Shown piece by piece: positions 25,501-34,839 of a stretch of DNA of 64,000 nucleotides. The stretch covers positions 1 to 64,000 of the forward strand of contig JAPLOI010000056.1 of the NCBI GenBank assembly GCA_026400815.1, written 5' to 3'. A program made the translations under genes and the position numbers. The notes beneath the pieces are model-generated. The model was not told the origin of the DNA. It made no database searches and was given only the letters and a program-made list of their open reading frames with translations. This DNA is from Alphaproteobacteria bacterium (GTDB taxonomy: Bacteria; Pseudomonadota; Alphaproteobacteria; Acetobacterales; Acetobacteraceae). The first letter of the stretch is position 1. Each line of letters starts with the position of its first letter.

Positions 25501-28432
25501 GATCGAGGAAGCGGGCGAAGGCACCGACACGGTGGTGGCCGCCTTCGACCTGGCCGCCATGCCGGCGAATGTGGAGAACCTGCGCCTGACCGGCACGGCC
25601 CACACCGCCACCGGCAATGGCGGCAGCAACCGCCTGTCGGGCGGCAGCGGCGACGACACGCTGGATGGCGCGGGCGGCGACGACCTGCTGCTGGGCGGCG
25701 ATGGCGACGACACGCTGGTCTCCCGCGCCGGGCACGACGCGCTCTCGGGCGGCAGCGGCGATGACCGTTACGTGGTGTCCGGCGGCCGGGTGGAGATCGA
25801 GGATTTCCTCGGCCACGACACGATCGATGCCAGCGAGGGCACCGGCAACAACAGCATCGACCTCTCCGGCGAAACGGAGAGCGAGATCGAGGGCGAGATC
25901 TGCCATTTCGGCCTGGGCGGCAGCACCGCCTCGCCGATCGACGTGCAGTTCCTGCAGGATCTCTCGGGCTCGTTCGGCGACGACATCACCACGGTGCGCA
26001 GCCTGGTGCCCGGGATTCTCGGCGCGCTGCGGGCGGTGCAGGCCGACAGCCTGTTCGGTGTCACCAGCTTTATCGACAAGCCGGTCTCGCCCTTTGGCGC
26101 CTCGGGCGAGTGGGTGTACCGGCTGGAACTCGCGCTGGGCATCAGCGCCGATGCGCTGACCGCCACCTATGGCGCGCTGGCGATCCGCAGCGGCGCCGAT
26201 GAGCCGGAGGCGCAGATCGAAAGCCTGATGCAGGTGGCGCTGCATGTGACGGAAACCGGCTTCCGGCCGGACAGCGCGCATTTCGTGGTGCTGTTCACCG
26301 ATGCCCCGTTCCACCGTGCCGGCGACGGCGCCGCGGGCGGCATCACCACGCCGAACAACGGCGACGCGCTGACCCCAGGCAATGGCGCGCTGGAGGATTA
26401 CCCGCTGGTGGGCCAGGTGCGCACGGCGCTGGAGGCGGCGAACATCATCCCGATCTTCGCCATCGCCAACAACTACGGCAGCATCTACCAGGGCCTGGTG
26501 ACCGATCTCGGCCGTGGCGCAGTGGTGACGCTGACCGCCGACAGCAGCAACATCATCGCCGCCCTCACCGCCGGCCTCACCGCCGCCACCACCACCCGCA
26601 TCGAGGATGCGCTGGGCGGCAGCGGCGACGACACCCTCACCGGCAACGCTGTGGACAACGCGCTGACCGGCGGTGGCGGGCACGACGTGCTGGCCGGCCG
26701 CGCCGGCAATGACCGGCTGGAGGGCGGCGCGGGCGACGATGCGCTGGATGGCGGCGAGGGCACCGACACCGCCGTGTTCTCCGGCGCGCGGGCGGGCTAC
26801 GCCATCGCGCTGACGGCCACAGGTGCGACCGTGGCCGGTGCGGATGGCACGGACACGCTCGCGGGGATCGAGCTGCTGGCCTTCGCGGACGGCACGGTGG
26901 ACCTTGCCGCCCTGGCGGCGGCATCCAGCTTCGGCATCGCGCGCAACGGGCCCGGCACGGTGGCGGAAGGCTCTGGCGGGAGCACGGCGGTGAGCTTCAC
27001 CGTCACCCGCAGCGGCCCGCTCAGCCTGGCGCAGCAGGTGGACTGGGCAGTGGCCGGTGCCGCCGCCCCGGGCACGCTGGCGGCCGACGCGGTGGATTTC
27101 GTGGGCGGCATCCTGCCTGGCGGCACGCTCAGCTTCGCCGCGGGGCAGGCGACGGGGGTGGTGACGGTGGAGATCGCCGGTGACCTCGTCGGCGAATTCA
27201 ACGAGCGCTTCGCCGTCACGCTGGCCAACCCCTCGCCTGGGGCCACGCTCGGCACCGCCAGCGCCGCGGCGGTGATCCTGAACGACGATACCAGCTATGC
27301 CATCCGCGCGCTGGATGCCGGCAAGCCGGAGGGCAGCGGCGGTACCACGGCCTTCACCTTCACCGTCGCGCGCCGCGGCGTTGGCGGGGCGGGCACGGTG
27401 GAGTGGCAGGTGGCGGGTGCGGCGGGCCCGGGCACCGTGCCGGTCAATGCGGCGGATTTCGCCGGTAGCGTGCTGCCCGGCGGTATCCTCAGCTTCGCCG
27501 CGGGGGAGACCAGCCGAACCATCACCGTGGACGTGGCCGCCGACCTGGCCGGCGAATTCAACGAGCGCTTCGCGGTCACGCTCGCCAACCCCTCCGGCGG
27601 GGCCACGCTCACCAGCGCCAGCGCCGGGGCGTTGATCCTGAACGACGACACCAGCCTCTCCCTGCGCACCCCGCGCCTGGTGCTGGCGGAGGGCAATGCC
27701 GGCACCACGAACTTCGCCTTCACCGTCTCGCGCGATGGCACCGCGCTGGGCAGCGCGGCGAGCGTGGACTGGGCGGTTTCCGCCGGCAGCGCGCCGGGCA
27801 CGGTCAGCGCCAATGGCGGGGATTTCATCGGCGGCGTGCTGCCCTCCGGCACGGTCAGCTTCGCGCCCGGGGAGACCAGCCGGACCATCACGGTGGCGGT
27901 GGCCGGCGACACCGCCGGCGAGGCCGCGCTGAACGAGAGCTTCTCGCTGGCGCTGGGCAACGCCTCCCCCGGCGTGGCGATCCTGGCCGGTACCGCGGCG
28001 GGGGTGATCCTGGACGACGACCGGATCGTCGGCACCGCGGGCGACGACGTGCTTACCGGCACGGCGGGGCCGGATGTGTTCCTGATCGGCAGCGGGCAGG
28101 ACAGCATCACCGGCGGCGCCGGCACCGATCTGTTCCTGTTCCAGCCCGCGGCACTTTCCGCCGGCAGTGCCGCGACGTTCCTGGATTTCGCCCCCGCATC
28201 GGGCGAGCGGCTCGATCTCTCGCGCATCGACGCCATCGCCGGCACATTGGCCAACGACGCCTTCACCTTCATCGGCGCCGCGGCATTCTCTGGGGCACCC
28301 GGCGAGCTGCGCTGGGAAGATCAGGGGGCGGTGCGGGCCATCCTGGGCAATCTGGAGGGGACAGCCGCGCCGGAGTTCACCCTCTTCCTGGCACTGCCGG
28401 GGCCCGTGAATGGGGATTGGCTGGTGCTCTGA
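22589..28432 (+). CDS. Giant secreted protein: FG-GAP propeller, RTX, integrin-beta-like I domain, Calx-beta x3, RTX C-terminus
   Basis: 1947 residues without an N-terminal signal. Residues ~45-485 hold seven FG-GAP repeats, each with a calcium loop such as [16 protein letters not shown]; seven is the integrin-alpha propeller number. Residues ~490-1115 are RTX-type repeats (GGAGADT/GGxGDD) in units of about 75 residues. Residues ~1115-1335 match the integrin beta I domain: DLSGS (D1124, S1126, S1128; MIDAS) and D1131/D1132 (ADMIDAS, same spacing as in integrins). DEPE (D1204, P1206, E1207; LIMBS-like) follows, then [20 protein letters not shown] with D1238, [15 protein letters not shown] and TADSSNI. 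Then come further RTX repeats, three Calx-beta domains (~1450-1811) and an RTX-type C-terminus (1815-1947) as in type I secretion substrates. It is probably a calcium-stiffened surface adhesin; no HlyB/HlyD/TolC genes are in view. GGAG precedes ATG 22589. Confidence 0.9.
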   Translation: MPIPQTKLFLSQALATGGAVRLTPVAPGDFALTVTGAPAAPWIARTGDLNGDGRQDIVVGAPGDDDKAIDAGRVFVLMDPLTGGSTATVADGLVHMIIDGVNAGDRAGAAVGSAGDLNADGRGEVLVGAPGMDVGANADAGVGFVVWGAGGAASVDLGDPFNGDGKGFAIKGQAAGDAAGTTMLAIGDLNGDGKAEILVGAPGNDAGGADAGAAYVVWGRAGSSAVSLASLAAGTGGFRITGASGGDAVGAVLGTVGDLNGDGRAEILVGVPEAGSHGSHAGAVYVVFGQATGTGVNLANVAAGTGGFVINGAADDGAGAAVAGLGDVNGDGLADILVGAPRGDSAYVVFGKTGTVAVDLAAVQAGTGGFRIVAEAPGDLNDLSVTGGADLNRDGIADIVIGAPHAGEGGEDGGAVYVVWGGGAGTVDLGLIAQGMGGAKVVGASGSLLGASVAIGPDMDADGTPDLLIGAPGLGESAYALAAPVSWQADVNVYGTDGDDVIGAGYGGAHQVGGTADNIVAAGGNDSIEAGAGNDVLDGGTGDDAMAGGTGDDTYYMDSAGDGITELPGEGTDTVIAEVDYTLPEEVEALQLVGFARSGTGNAAANTITGTSGDDRLDGAAGADTLVGGLGGDTYVVDDAGDTVQEAPGGGFDTIESAIDLVLPANVEALELTGAARNGTGNALVNTLTGTAFDDTLDGGAGADAMAGGAGDDTYLVDAAGDSVIEAAGGGHDTVRSTVDLTLGAQVEDLVLLGAARHGTGNALANTITGTDFADTLDGGAGADTLRGGLGDDTYIVDDAGDAIEETGGTDTVVARVDYTLGAGVERLELAGAARHGIGNAGNNTLVGTGFADTLDGGAGADTLQGGAGDDRYLVDDAGDSVTELAGGGTDTVVAAVDVTLGAEVERLELSGAGSTGTGNGLDNLLTGAAGHQVLRGAAGNDTLDGGAGADTMEGGTGDDTYIIDDAGDVVIEEAGEGTDTVVAAFDLAAMPANVENLRLTGTAHTATGNGGSNRLSGGSGDDTLDGAGGDDLLLGGDGDDTLVSRAGHDALSGGSGDDRYVVSGGRVEIEDFLGHDTIDASEGTGNNSIDLSGETESEIEGEICHFGLGGSTASPIDVQFLQDLSGSFGDDITTVRSLVPGILGALRAVQADSLFGVTSFIDKPVSPFGASGEWVYRLELALGISADALTATYGALAIRSGADEPEAQIESLMQVALHVTETGFRPDSAHFVVLFTDAPFHRAGDGAAGGITTPNNGDALTPGNGALEDYPLVGQVRTALEAANIIPIFAIANNYGSIYQGLVTDLGRGAVVTLTADSSNIIAALTAGLTAATTTRIEDALGGSGDDTLTGNAVDNALTGGGGHDVLAGRAGNDRLEGGAGDDALDGGEGTDTAVFSGARAGYAIALTATGATVAGADGTDTLAGIELLAFADGTVDLAALAAASSFGIARNGPGTVAEGSGGSTAVSFTVTRSGPLSLAQQVDWAVAGAAAPGTLAADAVDFVGGILPGGTLSFAAGQATGVVTVEIAGDLVGEFNERFAVTLANPSPGATLGTASAAAVILNDDTSYAIRALDAGKPEGSGGTTAFTFTVARRGVGGAGTVEWQVAGAAGPGTVPVNAADFAGSVLPGGILSFAAGETSRTITVDVAADLAGEFNERFAVTLANPSGGATLTSASAGALILNDDTSLSLRTPRLVLAEGNAGTTNFAFTVSRDGTALGSAASVDWAVSAGSAPGTVSANGGDFIGGVLPSGTVSFAPGETSRTITVAVAGDTAGEAALNESFSLALGNASPGVAILAGTAAGVILDDDRIVGTAGDDVLTGTAGPDVFLIGSGQDSITGGAGTDLFLFQPAALSAGSAATFLDFAPASGERLDLSRIDAIAGTLANDAFTFIGAAAFSGAPGELRWEDQGAVRAILGNLEGTAAPEFTLFLALPGPVNGDWLVL
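24238..25640 (+). repeat. Tandem RTX-type coding repeats, about 225 bp each
   Basis: Six successive units encode the pattern TDTVVAxVDYTLGAxVExL, LxGAARxGTGNxxxNTxTG, [11 protein letters not shown] and GDDTYxVDDAGD. Units are similar enough in DNA to permit recombination between copies. The fifth unit is longer by a partial RTX turn, and the fourth lacks two residues before its TDTV. Confidence 0.8.
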
Positions 28433-28476
28433 CGGCGCGGCGTTGCCACACAGCTCCACGCCGACCTAGGGACATG

Positions 28477-28503
28477 GCCGGGGCCGGATGAGCGGCCCCC
28501 GGC
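28477..28503. terminator. GC-rich hairpin between converging genes
   Basis: GCCGGGGCCG pairs with CGGCCCCCGGC, leaving one bulged C, between the ends of the giant secreted-protein gene and mlaF. No T-run follows, so terminator strength is uncertain. Confidence 0.4.
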
Positions 28504-28531
28504 GGGTCTGGGCACAGCATGCCCCTCGGTT

Positions 28532-29305
28532 CTACCGCCTCAGTTCCATCTGGATCGGCCCTTCGCGGCGGCCATGGGTGAACTGGTCCACCATGGCGTT
28601 GCCGCTGTCCATCAGGCTCGCGGCCTCGCCCTCCCAGACGATGCGGCCCTTGTGGATCATGGCCGCGCGGTCGCCGATGCGCCGCGCGCTGGCCATGTCG
28701 TGGGTGATGGCGATGGCGGTGCTGCCCATGCGCTTCACCTGTTCCATGATCAGCCCGTCGATCACCGCACCCATGATCGGGTCCAGGCCGGTGGTAGGTT
28801 CGTCGAAGAACAGGATGTCGGGCGTGGCGGCGATGGCGCGGGCCAGGGCCACGCGTTTCTGCATGCCGCCAGAGAGTTCCGCGGGCGAGAGATCGCCCAC
28901 GCTGGCGGCGAGGCCGACCTGGGCCAGCACCTCCTCGGCGCGCTTGCGGGCTTCGGCGCGGGTGGCCTTTTTCTGGGCGAGCAGGCCGAAGGCGACGTTT
29001 TCGGCCACCGTGATGCTGTCGAACAGCGCGCCGTTCTGGAACAGCATGCCGATCCGGGCGCGGGCGGCATCACGCTCCTTCGGCCGCATCCGCAGCACAT
29101 CCTGCCCGTCGATCTCGATGCTGCCGGCATCGGGCGTGATCAGGCCCAGGATGCATTTCAGCAGCACGGACTTGCCGGAGCCGGAGCCGCCGATCACCAC
29201 CATGGAGGTTTGCGGGGCCACATCGAGGTCGATGCCGTCCAGCACCAGCTTGTCGCCAAAGCGCTTGGTAACGCCGCGAAGCCGTATCTTCGGGGGACCG
29301 CTCAT
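28532..29305 (-). CDS. mlaF: Mla-type lipid transport ABC ATPase
   Basis: A 257-residue ABC ATPase. Walker A GGSGSGKS, Q-loop FQNGALFDS (typical of MlaF, where NGAL replaces the usual residues), signature AELSGGMQKRVALARA, Walker B ILFFDEPTTGLDP and the switch His in AITHDM are all intact. MlaF energises the MlaE permease to move phospholipids between inner and outer membranes. Its ATG overlaps the mlaE stop (ATGA). The usual next genes mlaD/mlaC are not here; in many alphaproteobacteria the alr-linked MlaEF pair has its MlaD partner elsewhere. Confidence 0.9.
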   Translation of the reverse strand: MSGPPKIRLRGVTKRFGDKLVLDGIDLDVAPQTSMVVIGGSGSGKSVLLKCILGLITPDAGSIEIDGQDVLRMRPKERDAARARIGMLFQNGALFDSITVAENVAFGLLAQKKATRAEARKRAEEVLAQVGLAASVGDLSPAELSGGMQKRVALARAIAATPDILFFDEPTTGLDPIMGAVIDGLIMEQVKRMGSTAIAITHDMASARRIGDRAAMIHKGRIVWEGEAASLMDSGNAMVDQFTHGRREGPIQMELRR

Positions 29306-30087
29306 TTGGTGAAGAACAGCTCGGTCAGCACGTAGTCCAGCGCCAGGATCAGCACGGAGGAGGTGACGACGGCCGCCGTGGTGGCAGCCCCCACGCCCTG
29401 CGCGCCGCCGCGGCTGTGGTAGCCGTGGTAGCAGCCCATCAGCGTGATGATGAAGCCGAACACGCTGGCCTTCACCAGGCCAGAGATCACGTCTTCCATG
29501 TAGAGCGCGTTGAAGGTGTTCACCAAATAGGTGTTGGGGTTGAAGCCGAGCTTGCCGACGCCGATCAGGAAGCCGCCCATCACGCCGAGGATATCGGCCA
29601 CCACCACCAGCATCGGCAAAGCGAGGATGCCGGCCAGCAGGCGGGGGGCGACGAGGTATTTCAGTGGGTTGGTGGAAAGCGTGGTCAGCGCGTCGATCTG
29701 GTCGGTCACGCGCATGGTGCCGATTTCGGCGGCCATGGAGGCGCCGACGCGCCCGGCCACCATCAGCCCGCCCAGCACGGGGCCGAGTTCACGGGTGATG
29801 GAAAGCACCACCAGCGAGGGGATGGCGCTTTCCACCGCGAAGCGCGACAGGCCGGTGGAGGATTGCAGCGCCAGCACCATGCCGGTGAACACGGCGGTGA
29901 GCGCCACCACGGGCAGGCTGAGATAGCCGATTTCCAGCATCGCCCGGCCGAAGGCGCGGCCGTAGAAGGGCGGGCGCACGATGTGGGACAGGCCGAGGAC
30001 GGCGAACAGCGTGACGCGCCCGGTGGCCTCGCAGGCGCCCAGCGCGAAGCGGCCGATGCCGGCGACGAAGTTCAGCAGCGCGTTCAT
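29302..30087 (-). CDS. mlaE: MlaE-family permease
   Basis: A 261-residue membrane protein of the MlaE/permease family with five or six helices. The signatures are VVALTAVFTGMVLALQ, ITRELGPVLGGLMVAGRVGA and AAEIGTMRVTDQIDAL, the loop that contacts the ATPase. It would form the lipid channel of an Mla-like transporter with MlaF. It is coupled upstream to alr and downstream to mlaF by ATGA overlaps, giving the cluster dnaB-alr-mlaE-mlaF. Confidence 0.92.
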   Translation of the reverse strand: MNALLNFVAGIGRFALGACEATGRVTLFAVLGLSHIVRPPFYGRAFGRAMLEIGYLSLPVVALTAVFTGMVLALQSSTGLSRFAVESAIPSLVVLSITRELGPVLGGLMVAGRVGASMAAEIGTMRVTDQIDALTTLSTNPLKYLVAPRLLAGILALPMLVVVADILGVMGGFLIGVGKLGFNPNTYLVNTFNALYMEDVISGLVKASVFGFIITLMGCYHGYHSRGGAQGVGAATTAAVVTSSVLILALDYVLTELFFTK

Positions 30088-31175
30088 GCGGTCCAGACCC
30101 GGTGATAGCGCCGGCCAAGGCTGGTGAGGATCTCGTAGCCGTTGGTGCCGGCTGCCTCCGCCACCGCGTCCACGCCGCGGCCGGGGCCGATCAGCTCGAC
30201 CATGTCGCCCTCGCGCAGCGCGGGGCAGCCTGTGGCATCCAGGGTGATGAGGTCCATGGACACACGGCCTACCAGTGGCAGCCGGGCGCCGTCAAAGATC
30301 GCGTGGCCGTGGTTGGTATGGCTGCGCAGCCAGCCATCGGCGTAGCCGACGCCGATGGTGGCGATCCGCCCGTCCTGTGGCGCCGTCCAGGTGGCGTTGT
30401 AGCCCACGGCCTCGCCTGTGCGGATCGCGCGCAGGGCCAGCACCCGGGCGCTGAGCCGCACCACCGGGCGCATCGGGTTGGGCTGCCCTGGCGTGGGGTT
30501 GATGCCGTAGAGCGCGGCACCGGGCCGTGCGAGGTCGCTGGCCCAGCCGGCGCCGAGGAAGATGCCGGAGGAGTTGGCGAAGCTGCGGGGCAGGGGCGGG
30601 AGCAGGGCGCAGGCGGCGGCGAAACGCTGACGCTGGGCTTCGTTCGCCGGGTCCTGCGGCGCCTCGCTGGCCGAGAGATGCGTCATCACGTAGCGCAGCG
30701 CGATGCCTTCGAGCGCCGAGGGGTCGGCGGCGAGTGCTGCCAGTTGCGCGGCATCGAGCCCCAGCCGGTTGATGCCGGTATCCAGGTGCAGCAGGGCGGG
30801 CAGGGCGCGGCCCAGGCGGCGCGCCTCGGCGGCCCAGCGCGCGATCTCGCCGGGGGTGCCCAGCACCGGGGCGATATCGTGCGCGGCGAGGGCGGCCTCG
30901 CTGCCGGGCGGCAGGCCGTTCAGCACCGCGACCATGGCGCCTTGCAGCTTCGGGCGGATCGCCAGCGCCTCCTGCAGATGCGCGGTGAAGAAATGCCGGC
31001 AGCCCGCCGCGAACAGCGCGGGGGCAATATGCGTGGCGCCGAGCCCATATGCATCGGCCTTCACCACCCCGGCCACGGGCCCGGAGGGATGGCGGGTGGC
31101 CAGGGCGCGCCAGTTGGCCTGGATCGCGCCGAGGTCGATCTCCAGCCGCGCCAGTGACCCTTCAGCGACCATCAT
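30084..31175 (-). CDS. alr: Alanine racemase
   Basis: A 363-residue fold-type III PLP enzyme making D-alanine for peptidoglycan. Lys39 in AGVVKADAYGLGA is the PLP lysine; VGYNATWTAPQDG holds the catalytic Tyr that acts from the other subunit. ARPGAALYGINP and VGRVSMDLITLD are further hallmarks. Length equals the family norm. It starts inside the end of dnaB (14-base overlap; tandem ATGs at 31175 and 31172) and ends by overlapping mlaE. A dnaB-alr order is widespread in alphaproteobacteria. Confidence 0.94.
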   Translation of the reverse strand: MMVAEGSLARLEIDLGAIQANWRALATRHPSGPVAGVVKADAYGLGATHIAPALFAAGCRHFFTAHLQEALAIRPKLQGAMVAVLNGLPPGSEAALAAHDIAPVLGTPGEIARWAAEARRLGRALPALLHLDTGINRLGLDAAQLAALAADPSALEGIALRYVMTHLSASEAPQDPANEAQRQRFAAACALLPPLPRSFANSSGIFLGAGWASDLARPGAALYGINPTPGQPNPMRPVVRLSARVLALRAIRTGEAVGYNATWTAPQDGRIATIGVGYADGWLRSHTNHGHAIFDGARLPLVGRVSMDLITLDATGCPALREGDMVELIGPGRGVDAVAEAAGTNGYEILTSLGRRYHRVWTA

Positions 31176-32655
31176 CGTGCTGCAGGTCGAGATCGGCGAA
31201 GCGGGTGAACTCGCCCTCGAAGAACAGGTCGATCTTGCCGGTGGGGCCGTGGCGCTGCTTTTCGATGATCAGCTCGGCGCGGTTGTGCACCGCCTCCATG
31301 TCGCGCTGCCATTTCTCCACGGCGCTGTGGAACTTCTCGTCGTTGTCGAAGCCGAGCTGCTTCGGCGCGCGCTGCTGCAGGTAGTATTCGTCGCGATAGA
31401 CGAACATCACCATGTCGGCGTCCTGCTCGATGGAGCCGGATTCGCGCAAATCCGCCAGCTGCGGGCGCTTGTCCTCGCGCTGCTCCACCTGGCGGGAGAG
31501 CTGGGCCAGGGCGAGCACGGGCACTTCCAGCTCCTTGGCCAGCGCCTTCAGGCCCTGGGAGATCTGGCTGATTTCCTGCACCCGGTTTTCCGGCCGGCTG
31601 CCGGCGGAGGGCCGCATCAGCTGCAGGTAGTCCACCACGATCAGCCCGAGGCCCTTGGTGCGCTTCAGGCGCCGGCAGCGTGTGCGCATGGCGGACATGG
31701 TGATGGCGGGCGTGTCGTCGATCATCAGCGGCAGGGCGCCGATGTCGCGGCTGACGGCCACGAAGCGGTCGAAATCCTTCTGCGCGATGTCGCCGCGGCG
31801 GATGCGGTCGCCGGAGATGCGCGAGGCCTCCGAGAGCAGGCGCATGGCAAGCTGCTCGGCGCTCATTTCCAGCGAGAACAGGGCGACGGAGGATTTGGGC
31901 GCCACGTCGGCGCCGGCGGCGCGGGCCTCGTCGAGGTAGAATTTGGCGGCGCTGAAGGCGATCTTGGTGGCCAGGGCCGATTTGCCCATGCCGGGCCGGC
32001 CGCCGAGGATCACCAGGTCCGACGGGTGCATGCCGCCGGTTTTCTTGTCCAGGTCGCGCAGCCCGGTGGTCAGGCCGGAGACGCCGCCGGGCTGGTGGAA
32101 GGCGCGCTCGGCGGTATGCAGCGCCTGGGTGAGCGAGCGTTCGAAGGTGACGAAGCCGCCATCGCTCACGCCCTTGGCGCCGAGGTCGAACAGCGATTGC
32201 TCGGCGGATTCCAGCTGCCCCTCGGCGTTCAGCTCCGGATCGGCGCCGAAGGCGTTGTTGACCAGGTTTTCGCCCACCTCGATCAGCTCGCGGCGCAGCC
32301 AGGCATCGTGGATGGCGCGGCCGTATTCGCCGGCGTTGATGATGCCCACCATCGCGGTGAGCAGCTGGGCCAGGTACGCGGTGCCGCCGACCTCGTCGAG
32401 AATGCCGGAATGCTCGAACTCGGCCTTCAGCGTCACGGCGTCGGCCAGCTGGCCCTGGTCGATGCGCCGGGCGATGGCGCGGAAGATGCGGCCGTGCACG
32501 GGGTCGGCGAAGTGCTCCGCCAGCAGGAAGTCGCTGACGCGTTCGTAGGCCTTGTTGTTGGCCAGCAGCGCGCCCAGCAGGGCCTGCTCCGCCTGCAGGT
32601 TGGTGGGCGGCAGGCGCTGGGAGAGGCCGAGCAGCGGGGAGTCGATGGTGTTCAT
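31162..32655 (-). CDS. dnaB: Replicative DNA helicase
   Basis: A 497-residue hexameric helicase of the replication fork. The N-terminal DnaB domain is recognisable by LPPTNLQAEQALLGALL. The RecA-like C-terminal domain carries Walker A GGRPGMGKSALA (219-230), Walker B LIVVDYLQLM, and the arginine-finger region LADLRESGSIEQDAD. No intein is present. ATG 32655 starts the conserved region; the frame is open far upstream but that part overlaps the glycosyltransferase remnant and is not conserved. Confidence 0.96.
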   Translation of the reverse strand: MNTIDSPLLGLSQRLPPTNLQAEQALLGALLANNKAYERVSDFLLAEHFADPVHGRIFRAIARRIDQGQLADAVTLKAEFEHSGILDEVGGTAYLAQLLTAMVGIINAGEYGRAIHDAWLRRELIEVGENLVNNAFGADPELNAEGQLESAEQSLFDLGAKGVSDGGFVTFERSLTQALHTAERAFHQPGGVSGLTTGLRDLDKKTGGMHPSDLVILGGRPGMGKSALATKIAFSAAKFYLDEARAAGADVAPKSSVALFSLEMSAEQLAMRLLSEASRISGDRIRRGDIAQKDFDRFVAVSRDIGALPLMIDDTPAITMSAMRTRCRRLKRTKGLGLIVVDYLQLMRPSAGSRPENRVQEISQISQGLKALAKELEVPVLALAQLSRQVEQREDKRPQLADLRESGSIEQDADMVMFVYRDEYYLQQRAPKQLGFDNDEKFHSAVEKWQRDMEAVHNRAELIIEKQRHGPTGKIDLFFEGEFTRFADLDLQHDDGR

Positions 32656-32728
32656 CGCCCCAACATAGCGCACCCCGGGCCCGTCGTGGGCCTGTGGACT
32701 ACGGGGATAACGGGGGCGATCTGGCCCT

Positions 32729-33187
32729 TCAGATGCGCGGTGGCACCGCCAGGCGCCAGTCGCTGCCCGGCAGCAGGGACAGGTTGGGGTTGCAGAACGG
32801 GTCATCCGCGCAGAGATCGGCCCAGCGCGCCCGCATCCGCTGCACGTCCGCCTCCCTGTCGGCCGCCCGCGCGCCCTCGTCGTGGCCGGCGAAGGTCTGC
32901 AATTCATGGCGGTGCAGCTCTGCCTGCGGCGCATAGACGATGCCGGTGTGCGGGTCGTGCATGAAGGCGCACAGCCAGCGCATCCAGCAGCGAGCCATCC
33001 GGGAAGAACAGGTTCCAGGCGAACACCACGTCTGGCTGCACCTGATCCTGCGCGCGCCAGCGGCAACTGCACCGCGCGTACCTCCTTCATCTCGCCCGTT
33101 CGCGTGCGGCGCATCCATGCGCTGCGATCCTGCCCCGGTCCTGCCGGCACGATGGCGCGAATGCCCGCCTCGCCATCGGCGGCACAA
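32729..33187 (-). pseudogene. Decayed glycosyltransferase family 2, C-terminal remnant
   Basis: The stretch translates as GIVYAPQAELHRHELQTFAG, then RARWADLCADDPFCNPNLSL and ends LPGSDWRLAVPP, the typical tail of bacterial GT2 enzymes (usually YAPxAxLxHxE ... W...L..DP.YNPN). Upstream the homology jumps frames: VVFAWNLFFPDGSLLDAL is in another frame and passes into the first near 32990. There is no catalytic GT-A domain. It therefore looks like the eroded end of a gene lost between rplI and dnaB. Confidence 0.6.
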
Positions 33188-33222
33188 AAAAACCGGGCTG
33201 CCGCAGAGTGCGGCAGCCCGGT
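33186..33222 (-). terminator. Rho-independent terminator of the rpsF-rpsR-rplI operon
   Basis: On the minus strand a perfect 14-bp stem (ACCGGGCTGCCGCA and its complement) with a three-base loop is followed by seven T residues, 29 bases after the rplI stop. This is the clearest intrinsic terminator in the window and separates the ribosomal operon from the dnaB group. Confidence 0.92.
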
Positions 33223-33251
33223 CTGTCAGGCGCTGATCCTTGCGAGTTGGA

Positions 33252-33821
33252 TCAGACGTTCGGCTGCGGCGCCTCGGAGGGGTCGAGATACTCGTCCTCT
33301 TCCTCCGCCTCGTCCTCGTCGCCGGCGCGGCTGATCGCCTCGCCGCGGGCCTGCTTCTCGGCTTCTTCCAGGCTGCGCGCCACGTTCACGGTCACGGGGG
33401 TCGAGACCTCGGGGTGCAACACCACCCGCACGGTCGTCAGGCCCAGCGACTTGATCGGCTGCTCCAGGATCACCTGGCTGCGGTTGATGGTCAGCCCGGC
33501 TGCGGTGCTGCCATCCGCGATGTCACGCGAGGAGACGGAGCCATACAGGCTGCCGCTCTCGCCCGCCTGGCGGATGATCACAACAGAGAGCCCACCCACG
33601 CGCTCGGCAAGCCGCTCGGCTTCCTCGCGGCGCTTGATGTTCAGCGCAACCAGCTGCGCACGCTGCAGCTCGAACTTCGCCAGATTGTCCTTGTTGGCAC
33701 GGATCGCCTTCTTCTGCGGCAGCAGGAAGTTACGGGCATAGCCCGGCTTCACGCGCACCAGCTCGCCCATCTGGCCAAGCTTTTCCACGCGCTGCAGCAG
33801 GATCAGTTCAACAGTGGCCAT
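33252..33821 (-). CDS. rplI: 50S ribosomal protein L9
   Basis: A 189-residue L9 with the family signature [21 protein letters not shown] near the N-terminus and a C-terminal domain including [16 protein letters not shown]. It has an acidic tail ([18 protein letters not shown]) typical of alphaproteobacterial L9. Start ATG 33821 is preceded by GGAGGAG. It is the last gene of rpsF-rpsR-rplI and is followed by a strong terminator. Confidence 0.97.
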   Translation of the reverse strand: MATVELILLQRVEKLGQMGELVRVKPGYARNFLLPQKKAIRANKDNLAKFELQRAQLVALNIKRREEAERLAERVGGLSVVIIRQAGESGSLYGSVSSRDIADGSTAAGLTINRSQVILEQPIKSLGLTTVRVVLHPEVSTPVTVNVARSLEEAEKQARGEAISRAGDEDEAEEEDEYLDPSEAPQPNV

Positions 33822-33834
33822 GGTGTGCTCCTCC

Positions 33835-34104
33835 TCAGGCCACGATGTACGGAAGCAGGGCGAGGAAGCGGGCGCGCTTGATCGCCTGCGCCAGCTCACG
33901 CTGCTTCTTGGCCGAAACCGCGGTGATGCGGCTCGGCACGATCTTGCCGCGCTCCGACAGGAAGCGGCTCAGCAGGCGCACGTCCTTGTAGTCGATCTTC
34001 GGCGCGTTCGGGCCGGAGAACGGGCAGGACTTGCGGCGGCGGTAGAAGGGCCGGCGGGCGCCAACGGCGGCGCGGCGGGCGGCGGGGTTCACATCGTCGG
34101 ACAT
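33835..34104 (-). CDS. rpsR: 30S ribosomal protein S18
   Basis: An 89-residue S18. The core [20 protein letters not shown] and [20 protein letters not shown] is canonical, ending [11 protein letters not shown]. It lies six bases after rpsF and 13 before rplI, co-transcribed with both. Confidence 0.97.
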   Translation of the reverse strand: MSDDVNPAARRAAVGARRPFYRRRKSCPFSGPNAPKIDYKDVRLLSRFLSERGKIVPSRITAVSAKKQRELAQAIKRARFLALLPYIVA

Positions 34105-34110
34105 GCTTGC

Positions 34111-34629
34111 TTACTCCTCCACCGCGCCACGGAAGCCACCGCCACCGCCACCGCCATCGCGGTCGCCGAACCCGCCGAACGGCGCATCTTCGCGCGCACG
34201 GAATTCCTCGCGGTCGTCATAGCCACGCTTGCGGCCGCTATCGAAGCGCCCGGCCGGCTTCGGCCCGCGGAAGCCGCGCTCACGGTCATCAGACTTGCGG
34301 GACAGGATGGCGCTCGGCGCCTCGTCGATCGCCTCAAGGCGGATCGTCATGAAACGCAGCACGTCCTCGTTCAGGCCCAGCTGGCGCTCCATCTCGGTCA
34401 CCGCAACAGGCTTGCTGTCGAAGGACAGCAGCATGTAGTGGCCCTTACGGTTCTTCTTGATGCGATACGCAAGGCTGCGCAGGCCCCAATATTCCTGCTT
34501 CTTCACCGAAGTGCCGTTGGGCACGCCGTTATCGGTGTCCAACTGGTTGGAGACGGTCTCGGCGATGGCCTCGACCTGCTGCTGCGTCACGTCATTGCGT
34601 GCGATGAACACGCATTCATATAGCGGCAT
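34111..34629 (-). CDS. rpsF: 30S ribosomal protein S6 with Gly/Arg/Asp-rich tail
   Basis: A 172-residue S6. The first 95 residues are the usual fold (MPLYECVFIARNDV; WGLRSLAYRIKKNRKGHYML). They are followed by an unusual tail of about 65 residues rich in Arg, Asp, Gly and Phe (DRERGFRGPKPAGRFDSGRK then a polyglycine run) ending GAVEE. Long disordered S6 tails occur in some alphaproteobacteria. AGGGAG precedes ATG 34629. Confidence 0.96.
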   Translation of the reverse strand: MPLYECVFIARNDVTQQQVEAIAETVSNQLDTDNGVPNGTSVKKQEYWGLRSLAYRIKKNRKGHYMLLSFDSKPVAVTEMERQLGLNEDVLRFMTIRLEAIDEAPSAILSRKSDDRERGFRGPKPAGRFDSGRKRGYDDREEFRAREDAPFGGFGDRDGGGGGGGFRGAVEE

Positions 34630-34737
34630 GTGATCTCCCTCTGGATTGTCTCTGCCCCGACCCGGGTCTGGGTCAACGCCAGGATGGCGCTTGGGCATAG
34701 CCGGGAAAGGCCGTCTCCCCCGGCAGGGAAGCGGCGG

Positions 34738-34765
34738 CTTATACACGGATCGGCCCGGGAAGCAA
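34738..34765 (-). promoter_or_regulatory. rpsF: Candidate sigma-70 promoter of the ribosomal operon
   Basis: On the minus strand TTGCTT (34760-34765) and TATAAG (34738-34743) are 16 bases apart, about 110 bases before rpsF. It stands out in GC-rich surroundings. Confidence 0.5.
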
Positions 34766-34839
34766 CCATGCGCCGCACGCACGTTGCAATAACGCATCTT
34801 GCATGCATTGGTATGCACTTCCCGAACAAGGCCACGCCG

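Noticed and set aside
24238-25640. Evenly spaced repeats considered as CRISPR or phage repeats
   Set aside because: The repeat keeps the reading frame and encodes RTX calcium-binding units.
22538-28459. A 1973-codon open frame antisense to the giant secreted protein
   Set aside because: His/Arg/Ala-rich mirror of the repeat gene, no domain and no ribosome site; the sense strand has unmistakable FG-GAP, RTX and integrin-like motifs.
34630-34737. Possible S6:S18-binding leader RNA upstream of rpsF
   Set aside because: Such autoregulatory leaders are known in bacteria, but I could not draw a convincing conserved stem with the expected bulge here.
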